The notes under the pieces were generated by a model that was not told where the DNA came from, did no database searches, and saw nothing but the letters and a program-made list of their open reading frames with translations. 64,000 nt of DNA, taken from the NCBI GenBank assembly GCA_005406025.1, contig BGZK01000012.1, positions 372,001 to 436,000 of the forward strand. Direction: 5' to 3'. A program made the translations under genes and the position numbers. How positions within the stretch are numbered: position 1 is the stretch's first letter; every line of letters starts with the position of its first letter. This stretch comes from Eumeta japonica. Lineage: Eukaryota; Arthropoda; Insecta; Lepidoptera; Psychidae. This document shows positions 23,531-35,530 of this stretch, in pieces.

Positions 23531-23867
23531 AGATTAAGTAGGTATTCTTTTTCCATTTCAACTCGGATCACCAAACGTCAACTACAGCTTTGATACAAAA
23601 TATGAAGTTGAATAAACTGCTGTCTTTATGACCTTTTAGTTCGCTTTTTACGCGGTCAAGTTTTGTTGTTGTTTTTGCTTTCATTAACTTAGTTCTCGAA
23701 GTTCTTCACTGAAGAACTGAGTATTTGTTAAAACGAGAACAATAAATATATAACTTTGTGCGTAACACGTAACTTGCATGAGACTATAAATATAATATTA
23801 TAGAGCGAGGCGCGGCGACGTAGGTACTAATTCTTCGTTTTAAGACCATGGAAGGGCTGCCGTATTC

Positions 23868-23950
23868 GCCTATTGGACGGGCTTGTCTTTATGTGCAAGT
23901 CTACATTCGTAACGTTATGTATAAAAGCGAACGAGTTAGTGTTATCAGAC
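23868..23950 (+). promoter_or_regulatory. Core promoter candidate: inverted CCAAT, TATA box and initiator
   Basis: The order is ctattgg (inverse CCAAT, about 23870), TATAAAAG at 23920-23927, then ttaTCAGAC with the A at 23947, about 27 bases downstream of the first T of the TATA box. This spacing fits arthropod TATA/Inr promoters. No ORF follows, so the most likely owner is the LTR of a degraded retrotransposon or a noncoding transcript. I could not delimit LTR ends. Confidence 0.4.
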
Positions 23951-24832
23951 GAACGAACAATACCCTGGTATACATTGTAAAGATCTATTAATTTCTATTG
24001 TGATTTTAAATAACACTTTTATATTGTTAAACAAATTATTCCTAGGGTATTATCATTCCATCATTTCATTGTATAAGTCGTGTCATATTACTGTTTTATA
24101 AGATTTCATTATGACCGCTGGAACCTTTAGACAATCTCCAAGTATACACAGATTATTCGTCTTATAAGGGTTGTCATTGTAAGCGATTTTCCCCTTTTCA
24201 CGACTTCTTCCATCAAAATGTTCCATTGCCACCCAGTGCTGCTGAGTTACCCGTACGCCTCGTAATTTACTCATCCTTCTGGTTCTATTCAGCTTAGTTC
24301 TGAATATTTTGCTATTACTTTGTGCAGGCATAATTAAGAAACTACCTAAATCGGTATGGAAGTTTGACCAATCCATGCGTATTCGTTTGTAGTAGAATAA
24401 AAATATATTTTTTTTAATTAATATTTAATCCATTTCTTTCAAAATACATAAAAAATTAGAATGACACTAATCGATTTCTAACTTTTATTTTTAATTCATT
24501 AGTTAAGTATTTATGCGTTACCGACCCGCACGTTTGTTTGGCCCTTGCATATTTAAATAAAAAAATAGTTTTGTTGGCTACGTACATAATTTACTTTGGC
24601 TACATTAAAATATCTTACAAATTTGAATAGTTGAATGCAAATAGGTAATCTCAGTGCACGGCTCCAAATTACACGTAGCTGTTTTTGAAGTTCTATGTCT
24701 TTTACGGCATTATGACAAAATGATGAAAGTGAATTTTTATGGGGATGACACAAAAACTCTACAACGCAATTCCCGCGAGCGATTTAGCGACCAACTTCAG
24801 ACTACTAATAACTGATGTGTCAATAAGGTTTG

Positions 24833-24844
24833 CCAGTCGGTGGC
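24833..24844 (+). promoter_or_regulatory. CTCF-like motif (11 of 12)
   Basis: CCAGTCGGTGGC followed by GCT matches CCASYAGRKGGC except for C in place of A at position 6. Confidence 0.3.
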
Positions 24845-24905
24845 GCTTCATTTGTGTCTGATTGTCTATTTGTATTAATTTCCGCCCTTTTTCAAAATTT
24901 TTCCT

Positions 24906-25215
24906 TAGGTCACCATTTAGGTGCCTTCAAAATACTAGCCCCTCTCTCGCTTATCTCTTTATAATTATTAGTGTAGTACCTTCAGTGTTACACCCATATT
25001 TTATATTTATTTTCCCATATATATTCCCTAGGTCACAAATTAGGTGACTTATCCCCTTTGAGAGGTAGGTTTTCACTTTATTCCCTATTTATTTACAAAT
25101 ATATTTATAATGTCCTTACGACCCCCCCGCATTATATTCTTTCCTTATTTTCTAATTCCTGTTTTTATGTTTCCTGTCACCAAGTAGGTGACCATACACC
25201 CCCTAGGTGTATACC
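24906..25215. repeat. Three spaced near-palindromes of 'aggtcac..(t)taggtgac' type
   Basis: taggtcaccatttaggtgcc (24907), taggtcacaaattaggtgac (25030) and gtcaccaagtaggtgacc (25177) share an AGGTCAC / GTGACC inverted half-site arrangement, 120-150 bases apart in pyrimidine-rich sequence. Weak similarity between the units suggests a degenerate tandem repeat. The half-sites also resemble nuclear-receptor elements. Confidence 0.5.
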
Positions 25216-25480
25216 ACTCCCTTCAACCCTCTCTGCCGTGACGATTTCCTACCCACACCCACTTCCCCTCTGGGACACCCCTCGGCAACCTACCTCGGAT
25301 GGTGGACGGTCCTGGGATTGCGAAATCGGTCTCGTTTGAATCGGCAGTGGAAGAGGAGATTTTTGGAGCCGCCGATTGTCCGAATTCAATCGAGCTGCTG
25401 AGATATAGGGGAGTGAATTAGCAAGTTCACGAGTGAGACAGTCGGTGAGTTTTGCGTCGCTGAATGCAAAATGGAAGATG
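25180..25480. repeat. GC-richer relic of an unidentified repeat
   Basis: Even-composition sequence with 'cggatggtggacggtcctgg' and 'gagctgctgagatatagggg'. Short frames are broken and no domain is recognisable. Composition and abrupt borders suggest a dispersed element. Confidence 0.3.
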
Positions 25481-25484
25481 GCAA

Positions 25485-26415
25485 CGAAATAATGTTACCA
25501 TATTTCAATTTCTCCCTTAATATTGATTATGATTTCAAAATTCAATTTCAAATAAAAAAAAATCATATTACACCTTTTATAAGAAAATGAACATTATTTT
25601 TTAATTTTTCACATTTAAATTAAACTTAAACAACCGTATTGGTTCCACTCCAGTAATTTTATTATAATTAATTATTCGCAAGCAATTAAAAACAATTTTT
25701 TGATTACGCCAAAGAAGTAAATTTCTCAAACGCGTACAAAAGTACACACTGATTTTTTGTTTTGATGTCTGTGTCTATATCGTTTTGTTACTAGTCCTTT
25801 TATTACGCAAAGGGCATTATATCTAACCTCAAACATATTGTTGAAAAGGACACTATTACTTTTAAAAGTCATTATCGATGCATGAAAGAGAATGCGATGG
25901 ATTAGCAATGTATAAAATACGAACGATATATAAAACAATATATGTTTTGATAATCATTGTTCTCCGATTGAAAAAAAGTCAAAATGTGGAAAACTTTATT
26001 TTTAATAAAATAAATAAATATTCTATAGTTATACTTACTTTTTTTTCTATTCACATGTAAAAATATACATTTCAAGTCACGTCAGTTTATTTATATCGAT
26101 AGATTCTTTTGTAAACAGCTAGGTATATAGAAGTACCATAATTATTTTTTTCACAATGGAGGCAATATTTTTTCTTCCATTATGAAAAAAATAGAAGAGA
26201 AAACATTTTTTCTTTCATTTCCAATATGTGAAAAAAAATTCACATATACGTAGAATTGGAACCGAAAAGTGTAACAAAATATTATAAATCGACGATTTCA
26301 ACACGAAAATATACACGTATAACATTATTCTCATTAACATCGTCCCGAATTATATGGGGCTCATTCGGCCACCTCCAGACGTCCTAAACAAATATCTAGT
26401 ACATACGAAATTCGT
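25485..26415. other. AT-rich stretch without a recognisable gene
   Basis: Contains an imperfect inverted repeat near 26150-26240 (ttcacaatggaggcaata... / ...tccattatgaaaaaaat) but no gene. Confidence 0.4.
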
Positions 26416-26420
26416 GGAAT

Positions 26421-26801
26421 ATGAACGTAACCATGGAAAAGGTACCGCCGCAATTCGTTTTTACCCCGCGGTCGAGGGTCCGCACCAAGGCCGCCCCAGC
26501 AGCTGATCGATACCGAGCGCGCCCGGCGCCTCTGCTCCTGCCCCCTGCTTTGGCCTACTCTCGTTACACTAGAACCTTTGTCCTCGTTCATTTTCTGTCG
26601 CCTTTGACGCCGTATTATAAATTATCTTTTAAACATGATACGAAGCCTTTTCCTACAGAGAAAAAAAAATTATCCACATGCCGAGTCACTTCTATTCTAG
26701 GTCTCTGCGACGCCGTTCGCGCGCTTTACAACGGCGATGACCCGCTTGGAAGCCAATGGGATTCGATTCTCGATGGACAGATAATGTTGTCTACGGTGTG
26801 A
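26421..26801 (+). other. 126-codon ORF over a GC-rich island, unproven
   Basis: ATG at 26421 starts MNVTMEKVPPQFVFTPRSRV; the frame continues through a Pro/Ala/Arg-rich section over the GC island at 26440-26560 and ends TGA at 26801. It has no transmembrane pattern or known motif, and the composition explains most of the openness. It may be an unknown small gene, a promoter island, or chance. Confidence 0.25.
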
Positions 26802-27995
26802 CGGACCACCTATCGGCCCATAAAAGGTTGAAAGAAATTGTTCTACTTGTGTCTATGAGCTATCTCGCGTTTAGTATTTTTTCCACTTGTGTAAAGCATA
26901 AAAAAAAATGATTTCAAGTTATTTCGGTGCCAGAATCCATCTTAGAAATTATAATCAAGCATCTAAAACTCATTTATATTTTCTACACATCACCTTTACA
27001 TGCCTAGTACAAAAAGATATAAAGATATGTCTGTCTAGAGTAGTTCACAAGTTATCAGCGAGCAATTCGTACTGAGGCATTAACCTTTTGAGATTCCAAC
27101 GCCTCCTACGCAAGTCGCTCGGAGACGTGTACTTCAATAGTTCTTATTTTCGTTATGAACATTTGCTCTAAGACGTTTTTCAGTCAGATAATTAATTCTT
27201 CAGAATATTGAGTTTTGAGCTAATGGATGAATTAAATTAGAAATTTTTTCCGAGACACGCGAATTTAATATAAAACAAATAACGATAAAATGCCGTGTTT
27301 TTATCGTCGAGCAAAATAAATTAACTGTATGTAAAGAAAATCGTTTAATCAATCAATTAATATATTCTATCGTTAATTTCTTATTTTTTAAATCGAATTC
27401 ATGAAATTTGAAACTGACGAATTTAATAGTTCATGTCAAATCAGGACCTCTTTGAACAAAATATGTATATACATTATTTCTAGCCGAAAGAATCATCATG
27501 GAAGAGATCGGAAAATTGTTGTATCATAGATATTTAAGAATACAAATATTAAAAATTCTCTACACGTCCCTGCATTATTTTTATGTAACTTTATATATCT
27601 GTACACATGCAGATGAATTTAGAATACTTGTATCTAAAACTTTATTTTTTATCGAGTCAACAGTAAAGAGTAGGTGCATAATCAATTCGCAACAATCAAT
27701 TTCAGCGATATTATTGACGTATGGGTCAAGACACCATGGATTCTTGTGGGAAATCTAGAAAAAAATCTTTGTTGAACATTATGTTCATATATTAATTTAT
27801 CGTGTGTATTCGTAAATGGTCATTTTTTTAAATATATAACTTCTAACAAGATAATTCAGTTCTTGACGAGAATCAGATTTATCACGATAAATATTTTAAC
27901 TTATTCTTTGATTAAATACAAATACGTTTCTGTAATACAGTATTATTTCTGAAAGGATTCAAATTGACGTACAAGTACGAATAAAATCTTCAAAA
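26802..27995. other. AT-rich stretch without a recognisable gene
   Basis: An 86-codon plus frame at 27498 lies in AT-rich sequence but has no recognisable features; nothing else is supported. Confidence 0.35.
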
Positions 27996-27998
27996 ACA

Positions 27999-28370
27999 AA
28001 GAACCGGCCAAGTGCGATTCGAACTCATTCACGAAGAGGTCCGTACCACCGCACAATGTTTACCATTCACACAATCACTGAGTATTCTTTTAAATAGTTG
28101 ATAAAAAACAAGAACAAAAATTAAGATCCATTAAAAACACCGAAAAAAGTAGGTTTCTTGTAAGGGGATCCACTTCAATTCTTGAGTTTATTTTATTTTT
28201 ATTATTTTTAGTTATAGTGGTCTTAGTAAGCACATTCTATGAAAATTTCAAATTATTTCTACCTAATACGGTCAAAAGACACAACCTTGTGACAGACGGA
28301 CGGATTATGGAGCCTTAGTAATAGGGACCAGTTGGCACCCCTTAGGTACGGAATTCTAAAAACAACTGTC
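27999..28370 (+). repeat. 'ccggccaagtgcga' lepidopteran interspersed repeat
   Basis: Begins accggccaagtgcgattcga and 'ggtccgtacc', and ends 'ggacggattatggagcctta...aggtacggaattctaaaaa'. These are the two ends of a very abundant interspersed family in lepidopteran genomes. A second, longer copy in the opposite orientation lies at 37300-37985. Confidence 0.6.
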
Positions 28371-28499
28371 TTAATATACTTAATTAGCATAATATAAGTC
28401 TTTAATTCAAAGCTTTTTTGAGACCCTATCGAGCTTGCCAGCCACCACAAAGTAGGTGGCCATTGCCACTCATGGATACTCGCAACTCCAGAAGAATCA

Positions 28500-28745
28500 C
28501 CAGTATGTTGCCGGCCCCTTTCTTAAAAATAGAATATCTGATGAAGAAGAGATTGATGGAGGGTGAACGAGAAATGGGGAGGGTGAAGGAGAAGTGAAGC
28601 ATCGAAACTCTCACTCACTGGACGAAATACAACAGCCGAAGCTGTTACTTCACTTCTGTATTCTGTGTGAGTGCGGTATCTCGCAAGTCGACCAGTCCAT
28701 TTTCGTGCTGCAGCCAAGTTAACCACAGCATGGTTCTACCGCTGC
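28500..28745. repeat. Dispersed repeat, copy B (related to 3790-4015)
   Basis: Contains 'ccggccccttt..aaaatagaatatct', 'gaaactctcactcactggac', 'gaaatacaacagc', 'tgtgagtgcggtatctcgc' and 'attttcgtgctgc...cacagcatggttctaccg' in the same order as copy A. The bases around 28600-28660 contain a short self-complementary section (acagccgaagctgt). Better preserved than copy A. Confidence 0.7.
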
Positions 28746-28849
28746 TAAAATGTCTGTACATATAATAAAATCGTAAACAAGTCGGATTGGTACATTAAAT
28801 ATGTCTTCAAAAATAAATAATTTACACATGTTTTGTTTATATTACCGAG

Positions 28850-29060
28850 GCCAAAAAAACAGTTTTTAATTTTTTTCTCTATTTGCCAGTTTGTCTGTTT
28901 GTCTGTGCTCTGTGCACGCTAATCTCAAATGGCTTTACCGATTTAAATGCGGTTTTCACTGATGGAGTGTGACAAGCTTCCCGTACCATTTGATGTATAT
29001 TTCATTCCAATCAGTTCACATACACAAAAGTTATGTTGATCTATACATGTATTTATTCAT
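28850..29060 (+). repeat. Interspersed repeat remnant
   Basis: 'gtttgtctgtttgtctgtgc..cacgctaatctcaaatggc...ccgatttaaatgcggttttcac' has the wording of a common lepidopteran non-autonomous repeat (often Helitron-like). Ends cannot be fixed. Confidence 0.45.
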
Positions 29061-29432
29061 CAATCTCCTGAATCATCTACGGTATTTGGTAGCTTGATTG
29101 AAAATAATTAAAGGAAATAGTTGATGAAGACTATTCTGTATGTATATCTGTAAAATAACTTATTTGGTAACTTATATTAATATAGTTAGAAAAAACTTTA
29201 CACATAACTTTCTTTGGTTTTATTGTGTTTGACTAATATCATGTGTTTATAACTACTTCATTCTTACCTAAGAGTAGCTATAATAAATAGAGTGTTATTA
29301 AGTTGATAGGATTTTTTATTTTTATTGTGTATTTTTAAATATTATAGTACAGATTAGATCATTAGATAGAAAAATGACTGGAATATATGTTGGGATACAA
29401 TCAAATTTAAATCTATATACACGTTGTAAAAA

Positions 29433-30769
29433 TAGTCTGGTCGAGAAGTGAGTTTTCTGCGAAAAATAGTTAAAACAGTCTTAAAAATATGGGGTTTGGT
29501 GCATTGGATTCGGAATTCAATCCTGAAGAATGGGAATTTTGGAATTTATCCGCCAATAAAAATTCCAATTGTTATAAACAAAAAACGAAAAGTCAAAAAG
29601 GTAGTGTCCGTTTTGCAGCTATAACTCAAAAAATATTAAAGTTAGCTCAAATTTGAAAAGTTCCTAAAAGAGGAGAAAATTTTAGTAAAATAACTCCCGA
29701 CCCCGGAGTTGTAGCTCTATTATTTATAATTTTAATTTTACGCTGAAAATTGGGTTCCGCACTGCCGTTTCAGCCATCGCGCCGCCGCCAAACGAAGCGT
29801 GCATTATAAAATAATTTTTTTTCAATATTCAATATTAATTTAAAAATTTGGAAAAATTATAGTGTCTTCTAGAAACTTGAAAGAATACGATCCCGTTGGA
29901 AAAAAATGTTTAACTCTATTTTTCTTAAAGTTATCTAATAGTTAATTAAGTAATTTTCATGGACTTTAGTTTTATTAAATCTCATATAAAAGTTTAAATA
30001 ATGCACCTATAATTTTTTTTCTTTTGGGAGCTCTTCTTATATACATAATAAACAAGACTCCGTTATAAAATTTATAAAAGTTTTTTATTTGTTTATTATG
30101 ATTTTTAAGTAAACAAAAATGAAAAACGGGTAAAGTTATTAAAAAATTTTTACTAAAAATTTGATTGTAGTTGTTTCTGTATTTATATATCGTGTTTAAT
30201 AGTTTTGCTAAAAATTTTTGCGCCATTTGTTTATAAATTTTTATAAACAAATAGACAAGTTTAATATTTATCGAAAATTTTTGGCCATTTTATTGTCTTC
30301 GTAAATGATGATTTTAAAAAAATTTTTCTTAAAAACAATTTTAATTGTTTATAATCGTTTTTTTCATTTATCAATCCTTTAAATTATTTATTAAGAATTT
30401 TTTTTTTAAATTCATCATTTTCTATTCTTAATATAATTATAAAAAAAAAAAAAAATTATTTCAATTTTCATTGTTTATCAAATAAACAATTTGTTATAAA
30501 CAAATTCTGATTTTCCTTATATTTTTTTGCCGTAACTTTAATAAATTATTAATACAGTCATGTGCATCAAAGTGGTCAAAAAACTTTTCTCTATTTGTTT
30601 TTGCATTTTAAATAATTTTTCAAATCAAACTCGAAACCATCCTCTGTTTTGTCAACTTTTAAATTGTTATAACTTCTAAACTATTGGTGATACGGTCTTT
30701 GACATTCAAGTCGATCTTTTAGACAATTTATTGATCTATCTAATCAATTTTTTATCTCCTCTGTATCTA
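29433..30769 (+). mobile_element. Half copy of a foldback element (related to 56506-58598)
   Basis: Starts TAGTCTGGTCGAGAAGTGAG and runs about 1.3 kb nearly identical to the left arm plus loop of the element at 56506-58598, with only scattered single-base and homopolymer-length differences. It stops at 30769, just where the other copy enters its right arm, so it lacks the right half. The final 37 bases (30732-30768) are the exact reverse complement of the corresponding block in the other copy (57819-57855). No coding capacity. Internal short inverted repeats such as atttgtttataaa / tttataaacaaat occur at about 30225-30251. Confidence 0.85.
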
Positions 30770-31057
30770 TGCGTCACAGCTGCTAATAGCTGTGACGTAT
30801 GCGGTGACAACGTCATGCGCCTGTCAATGCGCAAGTGGTTTAGTTTAGCTCGAAATAAAAATCAATTTGTCAATTCAACCATCGTGATCAGAATTCGCAT
30901 ACAACCGATGACTTCCGTTACGAAAACAGCGGTCTTAACAACATATTCACCGTCATTGCTGAAGAACGAAGTAACTAAAAGCGAATCAGGTGTTGTCGAT
31001 ATAAACGTATCATTGTGGAGCGAGCGTTATCAGACCGGGTGAGACGAACGTTGGACG

Positions 31058-31912
31058 TAGAGTTGCCAACCATACTTTATAATAACGTATCCTACTTTAT
31101 TTTTGGTAATTATACTTTATACTTTTGTATACAAATAAAGTATGCAAAAATACTCTATTTTCAACCTTTACTGTGATCCGTAAAACAAAATACTTTGGTT
31201 ATGAATCAAAAATGAGATTACGAAAAATTCAAAACTCGTCACTCGAAATATTCAATACAGTTATCAGTAATTTTTCAATTTTCATTGATATTAGCTTAAA
31301 TTATATGATAAAATGGTTTGATTTTAGCGAAGATAACTGGCTTTCAATACTTCCTAACATGTCTTTGAAAAATGAGGTAAAATTTGAACATTTTGAAATG
31401 GTTATTACAAAGGCCAAATTACAAGACAGATTAAATATTAATATGGACGATATGTATTCCGAATCTATAAGACTTAAAGAGATCCAAAGAAAATTCACTG
31501 ATGGTAATAAAGAATTATCATTGAAAAGTACAGTTGAAAAATGGCAATATATACTTAAAAATGCATCTAATAGCTTACCAAAATAACAAAAGTTATTATA
31601 AGCTTTCATTGAAAGAGTTTTTTCAGTAATGAATCTAAAGTGGCGAGAAGAGAGAAATAGAGCATCAATAAATTTAATTAAAACGAATTGTTTATTTATT
31701 TAAATTTAAATTTTGCTTGTCAAACAAGCTTTGCAACATTTAAAGATAACGAAAAATTGTTAGCATGTGCTAAAAGCACACAAAAATACGTTTTTAAAGC
31801 AATAAAAACATAAAATTTGAAAAATACTTTTTTTTTCTGCCTAATACTTTATTTTTTTCCTATCCAAACCAGTTTTATACTTTTTTTTTGTCGAAAAAAG
31901 TTGGCAACACTA
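31058..31912 (+). mobile_element. hAT transposon, internally deleted, with exact 8-bp target-site duplication
   Basis: TIRs TAGAGTTGCCAAC (31058) and GTTGGCAACACTA (ending 31912) pair except for one base. Both sides are flanked by GTTGGACG (31050-31057 and 31913-31920), an exact 8-bp duplication as hAT transposition makes. The inner ends share repeats of 'atactttat' in inverse orientation. At 855 bp it retains only the 3' part of a transposase gene, so it is a deletion derivative. Confidence 0.93.
31125..31813 (+). pseudogene. hAT transposase remnant with C-terminal dimerisation motif
   Basis: One frame runs from 31125 to TAA at 31586 (153 codons, including IKWFDFSEDNWLSILPNMSL), then after a second stop eight codons later continues in the same frame as AFIERVFSVMNLKWREERNR, followed by SINLIKTN. 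This last block is the hallmark of the hAT C-terminal dimerisation region (ERVFS.MN..W..ERNR...LIK). The BED finger and the catalytic core before it are missing. Two in-frame stops and the deletion make it nonfunctional. Confidence 0.88.
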
Positions 31913-31920
31913 GTTGGACG

Positions 31921-32520
31921 TATTACGTGAGATTCATCTCTGCTTCTCCATTAACAATCGTTTAAGTCATGTGATGTGAGATATTAATTAAAAATAAGAA
32001 TAACTTAGTTCGAAGACACGGCAAATTCTTAGACTACGCGATGAAAAACTTGTAAAAGGGAAATCTTTTTTTTCGCGTTACACATTTCGCAAGTGAAGTA
32101 ATTATGAAGTCAACCCTTAACCAATCATTTAGACTCCAATAATTTGAATACATATTTTCTATCAAAAAAATCATCGAAGTAGAAATTAAACTGATACTTA
32201 TAGAAACAAAAAAAAAAAAAAAAAATTCATTTACGTAAATTATTTTCTATTTTTTTTTCACATTTCAGAAAAATATCGCGATTCTCGTAATCGTTTTGTT
32301 AACTGTCGATTCAAATTTAATAAAATTTAACAGGTGAAGTATTTATCGTTTTGATTAAATGCGTAATTTTCAAAAAATAAAATATTTTATGGCTCAACTG
32401 ATAGGAGAAAATTTATAAAACTTGTGGAGCGGTAACTTTAGTAAGAAAACAGACGTAGAAAGACGATAGCTTACAATTTATAAATAAACTTGGTAAAGGA
32501 ACTGTGAAACTGTAATGACA
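31921..32520. other. AT-rich stretch with an 18-base poly(A)
   Basis: The A run is at 32208-32225. No gene is supported. Confidence 0.5.
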
Positions 32521-32524
32521 GAAA

Positions 32525-33415
32525 TTTAATGTTATATTAACGGAAGCGAAATATAACGCGGCAGGTACGGGCACGAGCCAGACGGAAATCGATTTCGGGA
32601 TCGGCGCTAAGTCTGAACCTGCAGTGACGTTATTAGGAATGACCGAGAGTGAGATCGATATAAAAACGAAGAAGTTCTCCACACTGTTTTACAATTATAT
32701 CCTTTGGGGTTTACATTGGTCAGTTCGATACGTTAATCAGATCTAATGTCGAAACACTTTTTTTCCGTATTTTTTCCGTCCGTAACCATATAAGCCCTTA
32801 AATCCTTCAAAAATAAAAATGTTGTGTACTGAACACTCCATATTCGTGGATAGAGTGACCTTAGGGTCGACATGGGCTGATTTTGACAGTGGAAAAATTA
32901 CCTCGTTCCCACAATAAATTGTTTGTCAGGGCTTAAACTCGTAGAAAACAGCCGAAATCTAAAACGTTTTTACTGTGCTATAGCTAATACATTCCTTTTG
33001 AATATAGGTTGGATTACTATTTCCAGGCTGGAAAATATCTCAAAATGGTTTTTGGAAAATGTTAACAAACAATAAGAAAAATACGATACAATATTAAAAA
33101 GCTAACGTCATAGCATATACTACTGCCATTCAGTGACAATATCAACGTTCAATAAAAAAAAATCCCATGACACCTAAAAATAAAGTATGAATTATTGTAA
33201 TAAATACCACGTTTTGCTGGTGACCTTACGTGAATATACCTAGAACAATCATTTGTATTTTATGTCGATTGATTTTTGTAAATAGCAAAGTCCAAAGGAA
33301 GGGCCAATATCGGAAACGTGGAATCGAAATTAACATCGAGAAGAAACTAGAATCAGGATCAGGACTGATGAGAGACCAGAAGCTAGACCAAAGCGAGGTC
33401 GATACAAGGACGTAA
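32525..33415. repeat. Purine-skewed degenerate repeat tracts
   Basis: 32540-32670 (cgggcacgagccagacggaaatcg...) and 33295-33412 (ggaatcgaaattaacatcga...) are rich in GAATCGA/GATCGGGA-like words on the plus strand. Similar tracts occur at 11885-12065 (plus), and on the minus strand at 35385-35520 and 40700-40860. The sequence between 32700 and 33290 shows nothing recognisable. Confidence 0.4.
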
Positions 33416-35330
33416 AGGTCATATGCACGCGAGCGACATCGCAGGCGAATGTTCACATACGAAATAACGTTACTTGCTTTTTAAAATCCGCATAAATATT
33501 GTACGCCTACGCTAAATAAGGAAAATAGTTTTAACAGGTCCGGTTCAACCATACGCGATAGGGTCGTAAACGTACGCCAGTGTCGTAGCTTCGTAGCCCT
33601 AAGCAAAACTGCAATATATCAGTAGTATAGTGCACAAAACGAGATATCGGCACGACAATATAACCTGACCGTGATTGCGAGCCCATCGAGAGTAATGACG
33701 TTTCCTGCCTCTTGAAAGTTCAACTTATAGCGGTCCGGTTATAAGGTAATACATCCATCGAACTGAAGACTTGTTTATGTTCATACAGTTAGGACGTTAG
33801 CGCCACCTACACGCGATTCAAGAGAATATTTACGGTACCTAAAATACTTTAGATGTATCCGTACAATTTGAACTATTTCGTTAATTATAAGCTGCGAACG
33901 TGGATTAATTAATTTTTAATCATCAAAAAAGTAAAATGTTACCCGGGCTCCGAATCGATAATAAACAAACAGTAGTGTCTTCAGATTTAATCGTTCTGTC
34001 AAATCCCTAGTGTTGTGCTATTACTAATATCAGTGTTTTTTTTTTCCGTCACGACATTCGATTGAATAATATTCAATATTAGTGAATTTTTTAATTCATA
34101 ATTGATTGTGGCGCCAGGAAGCGAAGTTAAGCGATAAAAAAAAATAAAACATACTTTAAAGTAAACTCTTATTCGCCTGCCTTGACCAGGCGCCATTTTT
34201 CAGTCAATTTTTGACCAAATTCGGCAAAGTCAAAGGAGGGTTATGATTTTAAGTAAACGAAATGAAGAATAAATAATCTGGTATTGAAAAAACGGTCCTT
34301 TAAATCCCTCAAGTTGGTTATACAAGTTCGAATTGGAAATCAGTCCACAGGTTCAAATTAGTTTTTCTCGTAATGTCGCAGGTACAAAGTTTGACAATTA
34401 ATTGTATAGCATTGGCCAGTATTCTGGGGACGATTTACCCTCTTTCTATGTAAAATGAAATAGTATTTAAGTTGGTAAAATACAGTTTGCGCTTCAATAC
34501 TAAGGCAATAGACATAAAAATTCTGACCAACTCTATCTAATAAATTGTCAAAATATGCGAGTACCGACCACGCTATGGATGAAGCTTATTTGTATCTATT
34601 GACTGATTTCTAATTCGGGGTCCTTTTGTCATAAATTATGTATTTTTGGCAGACGGGTTTTAGTTTTTTAAATCTCATTTTCCAGTTTTGGTGATGAGGT
34701 GTCATAATTCTTGGTTTGAAGTCGAATGCCAATCGACATGACTTAATGTCATTTCAAACTTTATCTTTTTTTAGCGTCGTACAATATATCCCCATGTCAA
34801 CTGCTTGGAATTTAGAGATCTACGGTGTGTTTCAAGTATTGCCATTCACATTATATATATACATTTTACTGTATATTATCAATATTGGTATAAATATCAA
34901 TTTGTGTATATAAAATATCACCGTATTTAAGCACGCTTAGCTTCGATTGCTTCATTTTGACTTTACCACACAAGCGACCCACACGAGCAATTGCTTTTGA
35001 CTGTTTCGATAAAAAGTCTATTTTCGATTACGATTAACAAAGAATATATATCTCATCTAAAGTCGTAATTTTTTGAGCATTTGTTTGGAAATTCCACTGG
35101 CGAACGTTGTTTTTGTTCGAGTGAGCATTTATCGTTAATTTTTACTAGAGAAACCAGAATGACTGTATATTACTGTCTTGTCTCTGAGCGGCTGTTGTTT
35201 CATTGTATCCGTGTTGTTCTCTTCGTTTATTTTCCAATCTTTTATGAAATCACTCGTACTTCTTAGATTTTTTAAAATGTTATATTCGTTTGTATATATT
35301 ATTGATTTATATGTTTTACGTATAAAACTA
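33416..35330. other. Stretch without a recognisable gene
   Basis: 33540-33830 is of more even composition and includes a CTCF-like AGGTGGCGC on the minus strand at 33802-33813. A cgcctg..caggcg hairpin lies near 34171-34190. No gene. Confidence 0.4.
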
Positions 35331-35337
35331 ATCGTTA

Positions 35338-35530
35338 TCCGCGGCTTTGCCCATCTAGATTAAGAGTCTCGATTTAGATTTTGATGTTTATGAAAACCAA
35401 TACCGATCTCGATCCTGCTCCAGAATTTAAATCTTTTCCCTTTTCGTCTCGATCTCTCTTGCTTCACCCATCCCAAGCCCTACAACCCTACCCCTATCAC
35501 CACTCAGGTACGTTACCCGCATCTCCCTGC
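35338..35530 (-). repeat. Repeat end plus pyrimidine-rich tract
   Basis: 'ccgcggctttgccc' at 35338 is the common repeat signature, followed by a C/T-rich tract (cgatctcgatcctgctcc..ccctacaaccctacccc) that is the inverse of the purine-skewed class. Confidence 0.45.

Noticed and set aside
24083..24376. 97-codon minus ORF with ATG
   Set aside because: No domain recognised, composition near background; could not be distinguished from chance.
29975..30250. 91-codon minus ORF
   Set aside because: Lies inside the foldback element; the corresponding segment at 57.1-57.3 kb is disrupted by single-base length differences, as expected of non-coding DNA.
31301..31609. 102-codon minus ORF
   Set aside because: Antisense of the hAT transposase remnant, which has a recognisable plus-strand dimerisation motif.
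32413..32682. 89-codon minus ORF
   Set aside because: Falls in a purine-skewed degenerate repeat tract that keeps frames open by its word structure.
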